From Larix sibirica (lineage: Eukaryota; Streptophyta; Pinopsida; Pinales; Pinaceae), in NCBI GenBank assembly GCA_004151065.3, contig NWUY0305055190.1:1-34905 (forward strand): a stretch of 34,905 nucleotides of DNA, written 5' to 3'. The notes below the pieces were generated by a model. The model saw only the letters and a program-made list of their open reading frames with translations. It did no database searches and was not told where the DNA came from. Positions 20,860 to 32,650 of this stretch are shown here, one piece after another (position 1 is the stretch's first letter; each line of letters begins with the position of its first letter). The position numbers and the translations under genes were made by a program.

Positions 20860-21950
20860 GCGCAACCCATTGTTAACCCTCCTCAATAAAGCAACACGAG
20901 CCCGCACTAGCAAGTCGTCTTACAAAACCTCTTTGCCAACCAAGAGGCCATCACAACTACCCAACAGGAGATTCAACAACCACCCAATTATCCCCCAGCA
21001 GCAAATGGTTCTTACAAAAACATTTACATTAACTCCACAGAGATTCATATTCAGACCCGTAATTGAGCTTACGGCATGCCAGATAACTCTCCTACCCAAC
21101 GAGAAAATGCCCCTGCTTCCACTAGCAACTTTCTTTCAATTCCACGTCCTAATAGTGCTCCTACCCTTAGAATAATACCAAAACTACCTCTATGATGTAC
21201 CACCCATAACCATCATGGGAGAACTGCACATAACTAGAGCATCGTATATTATTTGATTCAATTCCCCACTACTATATTTACACTTGAAGTTATTCATTCT
21301 TGCCTTTCTCCGACGAAGGCATTACTATCATCATTAGGTGTAATATACCTAGCTGACTCATGCCTTATGACCTTCGATTTATACGTCGACGAACCATAGT
21401 TGTTGCCTTCAGCCATTGCATTCCAAATCCCCGTAACAATCAAGAATATAATCATTCATTAATGCATCATAGATGAAGGTGCGTCTTCTTGCGTAATGTA
21501 TACAAATGTTTGGAAACAACTTGGTCCCCCGATCTTGTCCCTTCAGCAATAACTCTCTGTGCCTATGATGGTCGTCCTTGGCAACCACAAAGCCTTTACC
21601 AAAACATCCCTAGAGAGCTAGGGAAAAAAGGTTCTCCTTTATGTAGAAGTCATTGACACACAGCTTGACTACAACATCCTCTTTGGCCGCAGTTCAATGT
21701 ATGCCATAAAGGCTCGTACCTCGCCTCCTCAGTCTTCTACACCAAGATGTTCCCTCACAATGGGAAGATTGGCACCCTCAACTTACTTACTATGAGCCTC
21801 ACCCCATTGGCAACCCTTATAATATCCTACCCACAATTAGCACGGGTAACCTCCCATATAAAAAGACTCTTCATTGCTGGAGGAGCATATATCGGACCAC
21901 CACCAGTCATCCCATCATCAACTAATGGCCTCATATGTACCATCTAATCC
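20860..21950 (+). pseudogene. Ty3/gypsy gag-pol fragment with retropepsin domain
   Basis: In the frame from 21421, FQIPVTIKN, a stop, then CIIDEGASSCVM and NVWKQLG give the start of the aspartic protease. The frame then shifts to AYDGRPWQPQSLYQNIP (21561 on) and returns to VEVIDTQLDYNILFGRS (about 21640-21700). A last shift leads into ASSVF and MFPHNGKI (21747 on), and the piece ends with GAYIGPPPVIP and LICTI. This order is the gag-to-protease spacer of plant gypsy elements. The active-site triplet reads D-E-G (21472-21480). Upstream sequence from about 20860 has no clear gag domain and is included only as probable spacer. Reverse transcriptase, RNase H and integrase are absent. It is a truncated, multiply frameshifted remnant of nuclear origin. 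Confidence 0.8.
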
Positions 21951-24090
21951 TCTTCGAACTTATGATTAGAAAAGTTGTATCGTAGAAGAATCCAATCGTT
22001 ATATGTTTTTAAGGCAGCAATGCCAACCAATAAGTTATTGTTTTCTTTTTCGGGCAAGTAACTGAAAGATGCTTTTGCATAATTACATATATAATAACGG
22101 TACTCGCCAGGAGCCTTATCCTAGCGGGGAAGAGCCGAGCATATACATCATATACATACAGTGCATGCGCAAGAGTGAGCAATAGTACGAGCTTACTGGG
22201 GCAGAGGGAGGCTAATACAATAATGAGGTAAACATTATGATGTACCCTTATAATATCTGCTGAAGTCGTAGGGAACCTGTTGTGTGTTATAGGAATCGGG
22301 GATCTAGTTAATGAATGAATCAACAGAAAAAGCAACTGCTCGGATCAGAACTGTGTGCTCTACAAGGGTTGTGGTTATACCTACCCATTAAAGCTCACCC
22401 AGCAATAGAAACAGCAATAGAAACATGGGTGAAAGCAGGAGCATAGCAAGCACTACTCCTCGCTAAGCGTCCATCCCTGACCTTACATCATTGAATACCT
22501 CTCTAGTGGGAATATGCTCCTATGACTCCTAGACTAAATATAGTTCTATTTCACATTCCATGATATAGAGTAAAGAAACATATTGAGGGTGGGTTGAGAT
22601 GACTTCATTGGTATGTTGATTCGAGGTGGGATGAGATAATAAGTGAGCATGGTAGCCATCAAGTTAAGATCCCTAGGGAGGTAGGTACGGATCTTCTGAT
22701 AGGAGGAATTAGTAAGACCACACAGGCATAAATTGAGAGTATACTGGATAGTTTTTATGTGGAGGAGTTGTGTAGCAAGGTAAGCATTATAATATATCGG
22801 GGTGATACTAAATAGGGCATGATTAGATAAATTGATATAGTAGACCCAAGGAGGATAGAGGATAACTCAGGTAAGACTTTAATCCTAACACATAAACAGA
22901 CATAAATACTATACATTGGGATGAATAGACTAACCAATTGTATTGTTGTTATGCAGAGGATCCTAATGACTAAAGGATTTAGTGCTAGGACTAGGAGCAA
23001 TATTGTAGTACTATAGGCATTGGTGGTAGCTTTACAATCCTAGGTAGATAGTTTGTTGGCTGATCGACAGGCTAGCATAGGACCGAGTGATCCCACATAG
23101 ATGGTAGTAGTAACTGCAAATAAAGATGTACATATAGATATGTTATAAGCTGGTTTAGCACAGAAAGATGAGAGAATGTAGACTTTTTATATAGTATTAG
23201 CCTAAAATAAGTAGTTAATACAAGTACTACAGATGTAGACTAGAGAGTATAGACATGTGGTAGTAGTGGCTTTCTGTCTGGCTGACTTGCTCGCTATGGT
23301 TATGTATATTTTGATATATCTATATGGATCTCGCTCTCGATCACGAAGGTCAAACTATCTACCAGCATCCAACTCTTAATCACGAGAGGCAAAAAGTAAA
23401 CGGGCACCTTACTCGCATCGATGCCAAGTAATTGAATTCCCTCCCCACTGCACCTCTTTATATCCAGGTCTTAGGGTTGAGGGTAGCGTTCCAATGTACG
23501 AAGGTTGGATATCCAAATATTCGCCCGAGACTACGTAAGGATCACATTTTGTCGGTCAAATTCCTAGGAAAAACTCCCAGTAATTATGAGTGAGTTATTA
23601 GTCCACGCCACGCTGTGCCCTCCAATTATTTAGACCAAATGTACGTATAAAGTTGCCCTTCCCCTTCTTAGTGAGTGAGCTTACCCTTGGTAGCTAAGGA
23701 GATGGAACTAGATATGAAACAACTAGATCCGCAGGGTATAAATCTATAACCGTATATTTCACCGCAACCGGATTCGGAACTGGAACAATGCACTTTGGCA
23801 CTCGATCTAGTTCATATGTTGGTAGCTCATATGCCGCTGTAGGATCTGCATAATATGATCTTCAATCGGTGGAACGGCGTCTCAATCTGCGACTAGAGTA
23901 TCTAAAACTAGTACGGGCTTTGGATCTGCCTTTATCTGGAGCTATATCTGCTTTATGTTATGCCCTTGGTGGTGGTGCTACTGCTGGGTATACTACTGTT
24001 CCTGCGTCTTTATCTCAATCAGGAACTAGAACTAGTAGTGTATAAGCTAACCCACTATCTGGGCTAGGTTGGGAATCTAAAAACTAGGTA
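21951..24090. other. Non-coding spacer
   Basis: There is a perfect 12-bp tandem, AGCAATAGAAAC, at 22401-22424. Between about 22560 and 23260 the plus strand is purine-rich with many in-frame TAG and TAA triplets. Minus-strand frames (22009-22335 and 22755-23000) are hydrophobic because of this bias and show no domain. No pol sequence continuing the gypsy fragment could be found. Confidence 0.45.
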
Positions 24091-24640
24091 CCTCCCATTT
24101 AATATGCCATGTTCGTGCAGGATAAATCCAAAATATCATACGGCTAGGTTTGAAGAGCAGCTTTTCCCATTCATACACTAGGTTCATGCAGTAGAATCTC
24201 CCAGCCCATACACCTTCACATAGGATAATCTCCCATTTAGTACGCCATGGTGCTAAAAAGGTCTAATTTACCAGATAACTACGACAGTATCTACGCCGGG
24301 TTAACATTGAAAGCCTCATACAACAGCTTCACTGAATTGAATAGCTTTTGCCCGCCAGTTATAAGAGTAAGCTTTGTCCTCCCCTACGCCTTTGTAGAGG
24401 GGAGAATTGTAAGATACATACGCCGGCTTCACGCAGGATAATTTACAGATCCTTTTATAATAGCTAAATATTTTCCACATATAATACACCAGCTTAATAG
24501 ATACAGATGTACCAGAGCCATGTTCACTGAGCAGCAGCTTTTACCATTTTATACGCCATGCCAATAGAAACAGCTTTCCCACCTCCTTTGCCAGCCTCCT
24601 CACAGAGTAGCTTCCACCCTCCCATACGCCATAGGAGAGG
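24091..24640. repeat. Degenerate repeat array with CCCATTnATACGCCATG and GCAGGATAATCTCC motifs
   Basis: Recurring blocks are CTCCCATTTAATATGCCATG (24092), TTCCCATTCATACACTAGG (24164), CTCCCATTTAGTACGCCATG (24230), ACATACGCCGGCTTCACGCA (about 24416), TTTTATACGCCATGCC (24547) and CTCCCATACGCCATAGG (24619). They often follow AGCAGCTTTT or a similar word and are followed by GCAGGATAAT. Spacing is irregular (about 50-130 bp) and divergence is high. A 64-codon frame inside is unassigned. A C/G hairpin (CTCCCCTAC at 24379 with GTAGAGGGGAG at 24394) lies within it. Confidence 0.6.
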
Positions 24641-26350
24641 TTTCCAATACCTAGGCTACTAATTAATACCACATATGGGTAGAATACGTTTAATACATAT
24701 CTTGAGGAGGTGTGAGGTAGAAGTTTCTGGTTCCTTGGTGCAGGAAGGGAGTTTAGCTTTGTTGTTGGGCGATGGTAGATAGAGAGTGAGTGGAAAGTTA
24801 GTTGGTTAGTTCCATCATTCCATCTGTTGGATTGCTCGTCGGCTGAATTGTTTTAAACATCCAAATCCTCATCTGAATCCGGGACTTCCTAATCTTAAGC
24901 TGGAAGATCAAAATCCTATTCTTTATGATCAAAATGCCAATATGTATCCGGGTCAGCAACAACAAAAACCCTAACATTCAAATAATAGTAGTAGTACACC
25001 CACGCATGTGGTCTCTAGAGCGGGAATTGAATAGCCTCGGGGTGGCCTTTATAATATTCTCAATTTGTAAAAAACCATTCAATTTATTTAGTGTTCCCAT
25101 AGTTCTATCCTTGCTCTGAAGGCCAAATTGTACCGTGTTTAAGATCTTCAGTTTCAAGTTAGTAAAGTAAAACCTGCGTGAACATAGCGTATGGTACTGT
25201 TGTCAATTATCTGAGACGAACCTGGTCTTTACGCTTCTAGGTACTGGGAATTTATCCTGCACGAGGTCTAAAAGGAGATATGTAATCTCCACTCTGGCGC
25301 ATGATATGTGAAAATATGTATCTATTATAATATAATCTGGTAAGTATTTATCTGCAAACATGGCTACTGGAGGTAGAAATTTATACCCTGCGGTGGCAAT
25401 CAAATCTCCACGACGACCCTCCATGAGAGCAATAACCAGCGTCCTCCCCTTTACTGGGGCTCCCTTCGTTCAGCTCCATATCCATACGCCGATCCTCCAG
25501 TCACAGGGACAGTTCGTGGGCCAGTCCCGCAATAAATCGAATTCCAAATGCACCAGTAACGGAGCAAAAAGCAAAGGCATTGGAAGCAGGGGTAAAGGTA
25601 TTACCCGCAGTAGATCGATAGTGAGATCGAGAGGTTGTTTAAGTGATGAAAGCAGAAGCAATTGTAGTAACAACACCCGTTGATGAACCCATTGAAGTTG
25701 ATCTTGCAGTGAAGGGAGTTGATTCATATCTGGCCGGATCCCAGTAGGGTTACCTCATTGATGTATAGCTTATGTTATATAGGCTGATCAATACAATTCC
25801 AGCTCCTGAACCGGTTTCAGTTTATCTGCCCGCAACAGAGGTAGCGGATCGAATGGACCTTGTTCACCGAGAAGCAAAGCCAATTCGAGATTGAGATCGA
25901 ATAATGCATCGTATTAATAAGCCGATAGCCTAATCCTACTGACTCTGCAGCTCTTGCCTCTGCTTCTTTCGCTCTAGACGTATTATACTTTATATCTGCT
26001 AGGGAAATGCCGAGGGAAATGTGCGTAGTAATTCTCTATATAATATAATACGATGCTTCCTAAACTTTCTCATTCCTATATGGTTGGATGGAGCACCCGC
26101 GTATAATTGATTTTTAGGGACGGAGCAGAGCGAAGTGAGTGAAGAGAATACAGAGAGATGTAGTCACTAGTTATCGCCTTCTTCGATGAGCTACGACCTG
26201 TGCAATGATAAATTTATTTGTATGATATACATAAAAAAGAAAACATTTTGGGGAAGCAACCAGCGCAGATACAGGGGCAGAACCCATTAATTCATAACCA
26301 CTAATATGCTTCATAACTTAACGCTTTACACCTAATTAATATAAGGTCAA
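24641..26350. other. Non-coding spacer
   Basis: No gene recognised. The plus-strand frame 25360-25683 (107 codons) is rich in S, R, N and K in its second half, and the minus-strand frames overlap it. None shows a known domain. Confidence 0.45.
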
Positions 26351-26770
26351 CAGGACACAGCATACACTATCACTTTAAGGATGGAGGACCTATAAGCTAT
26401 TCTTCACATCCAACCCGTAGTAACTAATATTTAAGGGCAGGATACTACTAATTACGATACCATTTACGGGATACTACATATCAGATTACTATTCCCTAAC
26501 ATTCACATACTGTAGGACACCATCTTTTGGCTACTATCATAAGGTATAAGCGGAGATTACAGAATCTTCACTAACCACACGAGGATACCCTCCACCCCAA
26601 GGTATATGGAGTACAAGGGGACGATCTAGCGAAGCACACTCCTTATTCAGCGCACTTTTGGGGACTCAATCCTCTAGCCCACACCTAAGTATTTTAGGGG
26701 AAATGGACGCAGGACCTATTTCTTTTCATTTATACTTACTACCTTACCTCTTTTAGGAAGATAAATTGCG
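26351..26770 (+). repeat. Old large direct repeat, copy A
   Basis: Shared anchors with copy B (27330-27720) in the same order: CAGG(A/G)CACAGCATAC (26351/27330), AGATTACTA (26483/27491), AGCCCACAC (26676/27652), and ACTTAC with CTTACCTCT (26734/27689). The first and third anchors are 325 bp apart here and 322 bp apart in copy B. The sequence in between is strongly diverged. Confidence 0.5.
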
Positions 26771-27329
26771 CTCGGAAATACACTATCGAGTGGGTGTTGT
26801 CTCCCTTAGAGGCTTTCGGGCAAGTTGCTACTACTGCACGCGCGTTTCAAAGGCTTTTTACCTGCCTTCACCCGAACCCGCACATGGGGTATAGTTCATT
26901 TTATAATTGAGCACTGGCCTAGGAGCCTCCAGATTTTCCAGATATGGGAGATTCCGCCCTAGATATCTCAATGATTTGCCTGAGTGAGCACCAGATCTTC
27001 TATATAAGGTTGCTTATTTACGACCTAATTTGAAGATGGATTTTACTTAGCCAAATATTGATGCTGAGTAAGCTGCTGATGTACTTTACCCTTGCACTTG
27101 ACCCTAGTATATGTTGACTCGCTCGGCCTCCTCAAATTGTATCCATTGGGACTTAAGTAACAAATATGATTATTGGTTGATTATGTATTATTGGAGCTGA
27201 GTAGCCTTATTTATGCTTTATCAGGCAACATCGGGTAGAATCGAATCTATCACCTGAATGTAAGCTTCTTAATGATATGAGGATCCAATGCAACTCTACA
27301 CTCTTTGCGTTCTATTCACCATAGGTTTC
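26771..27329. other. Spacer between the two old repeat copies
   Basis: Nothing recognised. CpG and GAGT words are common, and there is no open frame of note. Confidence 0.4.
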
Positions 27330-27720
27330 CAGGGCACAGCATACCTTTCACTATTTTAGGATTATAACTAAGAGGACGGAGGACTCAGCATGAACTATGC
27401 ATACCGCCTCTATACACATAAAGTTGGATACTTATACTATAGGGTAAGAAACTACTACAGGTATTATTATGATTAAGGATATTATACCTTAGATTACTAA
27501 AATAACACAGCAACACACCTACAGGATCGATATTTGTGCGTATTATTCTCTAGGTACCTTAAGCCTTCAATTCTGAGGTCTATATAGGATTTTGGGGGGA
27601 ATTCTTAAAAGCATACCAACTTTAGGGATGCTATTTAGAGGTCCAATTATCAGCCCACACATAAACGGGATATATATATATTGGGTTTACTTACCCTTAC
27701 CTCTGCTTTAACCCCGAGGT
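27330..27720 (+). repeat. Old large direct repeat, copy B
   Basis: This is the counterpart of 26351-26770 with the same four anchors in the same order. The distance from copy A is about 980 bp. An AT run (27670-27680) has expanded inside this copy. Confidence 0.5.
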
Positions 27721-28917
27721 AGCATACCATAGCCGTAGGTAGGAATATGGCTAGAATCCAGCAGCCATTTTTAGGGTTGTGCCATTTTAATAGCTAATTT
27801 ATGCTACGGACTCAAAGGGCTTTCGACACCAGCCCAGCCTCCGCCAAGTAGTGGTTTCTGTAACTAATATCTAAAATGAAAAATACTAATAGTAAAGGGC
27901 TAGGAGGATGAAGTTGATTTTGGGTCTGCGCGAGAACCTGAGCAATCTAATTTGAAATAAAAGGTGCCGGATTGGGCGCTAAATTAGAAGGGAGATTGGC
28001 TGAACACAAAGGCGAATATGTAATAAGTTGTAGCTTATGTACAATTGAACTGCTGGAGCCCAGAAATGGTCGGTCCAACATATGGAACCGGAAATAGATT
28101 CTGCACTTCGTGTTAGGTGGGCTTTACGTTTTCTGCTGGATAAAGGTTTTAGCCCGTGAACGTACTCGGTACCGAGGAACCACGTTGGGACGATCGGATA
28201 AAGGAAAATCCAACTAGGTATACACACACGGGAAACAAATTGAGAGGTCGGGATACTAAAATAGGTCTAGCATAATAGCTAATTCCCCATCATCCCGATC
28301 CATGCATCGTATAATAAAGCAATTTCCGCAATCCTCCATGTTCTTGTGAGTCGACCAACGAAAGCATGATTTCTGTACCTAAATGCCCGCCTAAGGAACT
28401 AATTACTATTCGAAGTAACTTATCATTATTTTCTTCTGACTATTCGAGTTTAGTAGTCATTTATTTTTATTGTATGCGTAATGATGAAGAGGACCTATTG
28501 CTACTCTATACTTCACTTTTGGCTCACCATAGATTTACAGGCAACAGTACTTACTAAAATAAAGGGGAAAGTACCTTAGTTCGCTATTGCGTTCCCCATT
28601 TCATCCCAAATGGAGGAGCAGGTACTCCTAGTATCATTAGATAGAAACCCTCTAAGGAAGTGAAGCTTTATTTTCAATATTTGGTAGGTGTAGAAAGGGT
28701 ATTTCTCTAAAACTTACTAATAACTGGTTATAAATGGGATTTCTCTCATACTTACTAATTAATGGCTAATCAATGGTAATAGATGGGATGTATATAGAAC
28801 TCATAACCGGCAGGATGTCTATCAATATAACGGGGATGTATATCACTAAAACTCGAATTACTGCGATGTCTGCACTATAAATGTACTCCTAAGGGTGTCA
28901 AGGGTGTTTATAAGACC
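27721..28917. other. Non-coding spacer
   Basis: At 28699-28870 the words ACTTACTAAT, TGGGATTTCTCT and GGATGTATAT recur at irregular spacing, suggesting a decayed tandem repeat. The frames at 27979-28227 (-) and 28366-28557 (+) are unassigned. Confidence 0.45.
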
Positions 28918-29009
28918 CAAGCCGCTAACAGACTACCTCCTTATTCTCTCCCCAAGCCGCTAGAACAGCATACCTCCTTTCAAGGGCCAAGCCAAAGGGC
29001 CAAGCCAAA
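28918..29009. repeat. Two adjacent small tandem duplications
   Basis: CAAGCCGCTA followed by an imperfect ACAGACTACCTCCTT occurs at about 28918-28942 and 28953-28981. The 13-bp unit GGGCCAAGCCAAA is perfectly repeated at 28984-28996 and 28997-29009, with a weaker echo at about 29050-29076. Confidence 0.65.
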
Positions 29010-30410
29010 GGGGAGGCTTAAATAATGGGTAAAGAAAGAAAAAGGATGTTGATTCTAAAGGGCGAAGCAAAGGCCAAAGGGTGCATTAAACAAATCATAT
29101 CAATACTTCCCCAACTACAACACAACAAGGGGAGGGGGAGGATATAGATAGGATAGGACCAATTTCGGGATCAGAGCATAGCGCCACAACAAAGGAGACC
29201 AAAGGGATTAGTTACGCCTTATTACCTTATTATTGGTTACTCCCCCAACAGTTCGGAAGGGTTCGGTTCGGAGAGTGCAAGGGTTAGTTCCGGATAGTCG
29301 AGATAGCCCAGTCCAACGGTTCAGTCAGATCAGAGCAGAGTGAAGGGTTAGTCCCGCCTGATTCAGGGTTAGTTCCGGAGCCAGCCAACAATAACCTTCT
29401 TTTCGGGCCAACAACCAACCTTCTTATCGCTTATTCGGAACAAACAACAAACAACAAGCAGAGGCAGAGCAGAGAAGAGAGGATGGTTCACGCGCACGAA
29501 TATGTAATCAAAGATTAATCGGTTCAAAGTAAGCAACTCGATCTGGGTGCTGGTGGATATGAAGAAGCTGAATAAGCTTGGTAAATAAGGTCCACTGGCT
29601 ATGGCCTTTCAAACTGGAAGGGCTCGTGTCCAAACAATAGAATCATCCGGACGTGCAGGAGGTCTTAGAGATTGCACCCAGGAGCTACCATTTCACTAAT
29701 TTATATTGAAGCACCCTTTTTATAACCCGTATATAACCTGTTTCAAGGCCACCCTTCGGAACATACTCTTTTACTTATTCCTTACGGGGTATCAAATTTA
29801 CCACTTTGCGCGTGAGCCTAGTCAAACTTTATTCTATTTTATTGAACTTGACCTTACCTAAGCTCGAAGAGAGTGACAGCCTCTTCCGCCTTCGCGCACC
29901 AACAACTCTCACTTTTTGTGGCCTGTTGTAGCTGTTGTCTCGCTCACTCAATCTCTCGAATTAGAGCCAAGATGGGAGTTAATTGCCTATGATTCTCATT
30001 CATTCCCCGGCTTAAAAACCACTTATATCACGGTTGGGTGGGAATAGATAATATAGTAGGTGTTAACTAATAAGTAATAGGTACTCGCTTAGTTGCGCTG
30101 CTCGACTTAAGCCAGAGAAAGGGAGTAACCCGCTATGCCCCGCAAGCCGCTATGATGGATATAGTATCCCGGCTCCTCAACACAAGTGCAACCTTGAGGG
30201 AACTAAGAGGAGCTACCCACTGTCATCACAGTAGCTCCCTCTCTCACTTGAGTCCGACTCTTCTTCAGCACAAGGGGAAAGTATCCTCCAAGGGTAAGCA
30301 TCAAAATAAGGGTAAAACCTTTCTTTCTTCAAATAAATTGCAGCGCTATTGTATAAAGTCTACTCGATCCCCAATAAAGCAAGGGATCCCCTTCATCCAC
30401 TGTAAAGCCC
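29010..30410. other. Non-coding spacer
   Basis: GGGTTAGT(T/C)CCG occurs three times (29281, 29345 and 29366) and a fourth GGGATTAGTTACG at about 29204. CAACAACC and AACAAACAACAA words are common at 29390-29460. The 92-codon frame 30152-30430 (+) is basic and unassigned. Confidence 0.5.
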
Positions 30411-30477
30411 TGCCCCGTATAGTTGTATAACAATATTGTGAATATCGGGAATATTGTTAATTTTACAACTGATAAGG
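30411..30477. repeat. Long imperfect inverted repeat (stem-loop)
   Basis: AACAATATT (30429-30437) and AATATTGTT (30450-30458) are perfect complements around a 12-base loop. Further out AGTTGTA (30421-30427) pairs with TACAACT (30464-30470), then TAT with ATA, and CC with GG. The stem has about 21 paired positions with an asymmetric internal bulge. This is the strongest secondary structure I noticed. It could be a stable 3'-end hairpin or a miniature palindromic element. No gene ends beside it except the doubtful 92-codon frame that stops at 30428-30430, inside the left arm. Confidence 0.65.
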
Positions 30478-32650
30478 CCCCATAGAATTGTCTGAAACTC
30501 TACCATGTTTGCTGCTAGGGCAGTATCCTTAACATTAGATATGGCTTCGCAGAGACAAATTAGTTTATAAAAGAGGCTTAGCCATTATAAGACAACCTGG
30601 TTGGTAAGAGCAGAATAGTGATACAGCCCGCACTAGGGATAAAATCCTCAACGAAGTGGTTGGCATGCTCCCGCAAAGGAGCTGTTGAAAATGGTTGAGC
30701 CATCACGGCTCTTAAGTCAGGTCGGGTGGTCACACACATTAAATGTGTACATGGTGTCCCAGCTCTTTATATATGGTGGATACTTGACACTTTAGAGAGT
30801 CCAAGGAAGCTTCCCGAGACTCAAAATGGGAGAGGCACACAGCTTTCTTAAGCCAGGTCAAACTATAAAGATTCTCTTTTTTACTATAGTAGTCAAAGTA
30901 AAGCAAAAAAGAAACCAAATTGTACGCTAGCAATAGAAGCAGCACGAGGGTGACCACTTTGCTTTTACAATTGGTAGACGAGACGAGTTTGAGCTTCGCA
31001 CAGTATCAATCCCAGTATCTAGCTTCACTTCACTTTGGGATTAATGGTCTTATAACTTCTTAACCATGCTCTTTGCTCTTGCTCCGCTTGGTTCGCGATC
31101 ACAGGCTCTTCCCGGTACTCTTTTCACGGTACTATGTATTGCCCATGACACGATGTACGAGGACACGAGATACGAGAACTCTTTCCTTTCCTTTTCCCTT
31201 GTTTCCCTTGCCCTAAACTCTTTCCTACTCTTCAACTTCAATTTTTCCTCAACCTAGACAGCATAATGACAAGCCACTCTTAGTGATAAGATGTCCAGAA
31301 ACTGCATTTCTAATTTTATGTATCTATGTAGCTTGAATCATGTAAGTTTGCAAAAGGGACAGTTAAGGTGGTAAAAGCACCAGTAGTAGGCTATGAGTTG
31401 CCGGGTTTAAAGGTTAGTTGACTATAAGTTACTATATTTTAATAGATGTTTGGAATTCTGTGCATATTCTCTGTGAGGCCACCCCCACTGGCATGTTTAT
31501 TAAGAAGTGCTTTTGGGAAACATGGAGAGGTTTATAGGAAGGAATCTTTGTGACTGCATTGGATTTTATTGGGGTTGCTTGCAGGTGAACGTTGCATCCT
31601 TTGTGATAATATGATGCCTTGGTTGATAAATCCCATTGCTTTGGAGACCTGGTTGTGAATTCCATTGACATATTATCCATGGTCTTAATCCGACATATTC
31701 TTCGGTGTCCTAAAATTGACGTCAGAGTTGTTCGACTCCCTCGGCATTTAGCGGTTCTGTGCTCAGTGGTGGTTCTGGGCATCCTATGTGGATCTGGTTT
31801 TTGCATTTATTCTATTTGTTGGACCTTATGCTCTGCAGACAACCTTGGACTTTGTTCTTGTATCTCTATAGATATAACCTTTGTGCCTAGTTGGATCTGG
31901 GGGACATTGTGCTCTTCAACTAAGGCACGATTTGTATCCTTAGGTTATGTGGGATACTTTGGAGCTGTCTCATATGCCTCTGCAGGTGCACACTTCCGTG
32001 GATCCTGTCACAGCATGTCCGAGCTTTGCGCCCTTGCATTTGCATCTTTTGCCCCATATTTGGGGTAGATTTTGGTGACTAAAGGGCAAGCCACTCATTG
32101 AGGTGGGGGAGGGGATTACATAATAAATGTATGGGGTGTTGGGGGATTAATTGCTTTAGGATTCTTTTGGGGGGGATGAATGATGTAGGGGAGTAAATGT
32201 TGATGCCTAAGTAATTTCCATTTTATTCATTAGGAGATGAGCCCTGTGTGGCTAGAGTCTTGTAGACACATGCACAATTTAGTGGAGCATAGAGAGGACT
32301 TTCACTTTATACAAGGTGATTATATAAGGGTGTTTCTGTGACACCATGTTACTAGAAGATCTCAAATTAGTGGAAGATTCAACATGCTTATAGTGTTGAG
32401 TAGTGTCGGTTCATATTGGTGGCGGATTGAGATGGTGACCAAGTGCTTTTAGCAGGGCTATATGTACATTTGGATATTATAAAGATGGAGGCTAATGTCA
32501 GGTTTAATTTCAATGGATCATATGCATAGGGGGATATGCGCATGGCAGAGATTGAAATGAGGAGGAGATAAAAGGACCAACGATGGCTACGATTTAACCT
32601 CATCTTAAGATCGACGGACCAAAAAGGTTTCTCTTCAATCATATTTGAAA
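30478..32650. other. Non-coding spacer with one 149-codon frame
   Basis: The plus-strand frame 31619-32068 (149 codons, rich in C, L, S and V) matches no family I recognise, and length alone does not distinguish it from chance. G-rich tracts at 32101-32115 and 32168-32176 resemble polypurine tracts, but no LTR pair could be seen. From about 31260 the sequence becomes CpG-poor. Confidence 0.4.

Noticed and set aside
23698-24045. Plus-strand frame with glycine/serine/threonine-rich then LRLEYLKLVRALDLPL-like translation, one stop at 23851
   Set aside because: It has no ATG and no family match. One stop in about 115 codons is not rare when all frames of 35 kb are scanned. The GGATCTGC word repeats explain much of the texture.
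25529-25920. Frame with protein-like words (TEQKAKALEAGVKVLP, PVDEPIEVDLAVKG)
   Set aside because: Six stops in about 130 codons is what random sequence gives, and no family is recognisable.
31619-32068. 149-codon cysteine-rich ORF
   Set aside because: No recognised domain, no supporting neighbour, and length within chance expectation. Listed only inside the spacer entry.
32101-32176. Polypurine tracts of an LTR element
   Set aside because: G-rich runs alone are not enough. I could not find LTR ends or a pol frame ending before them.
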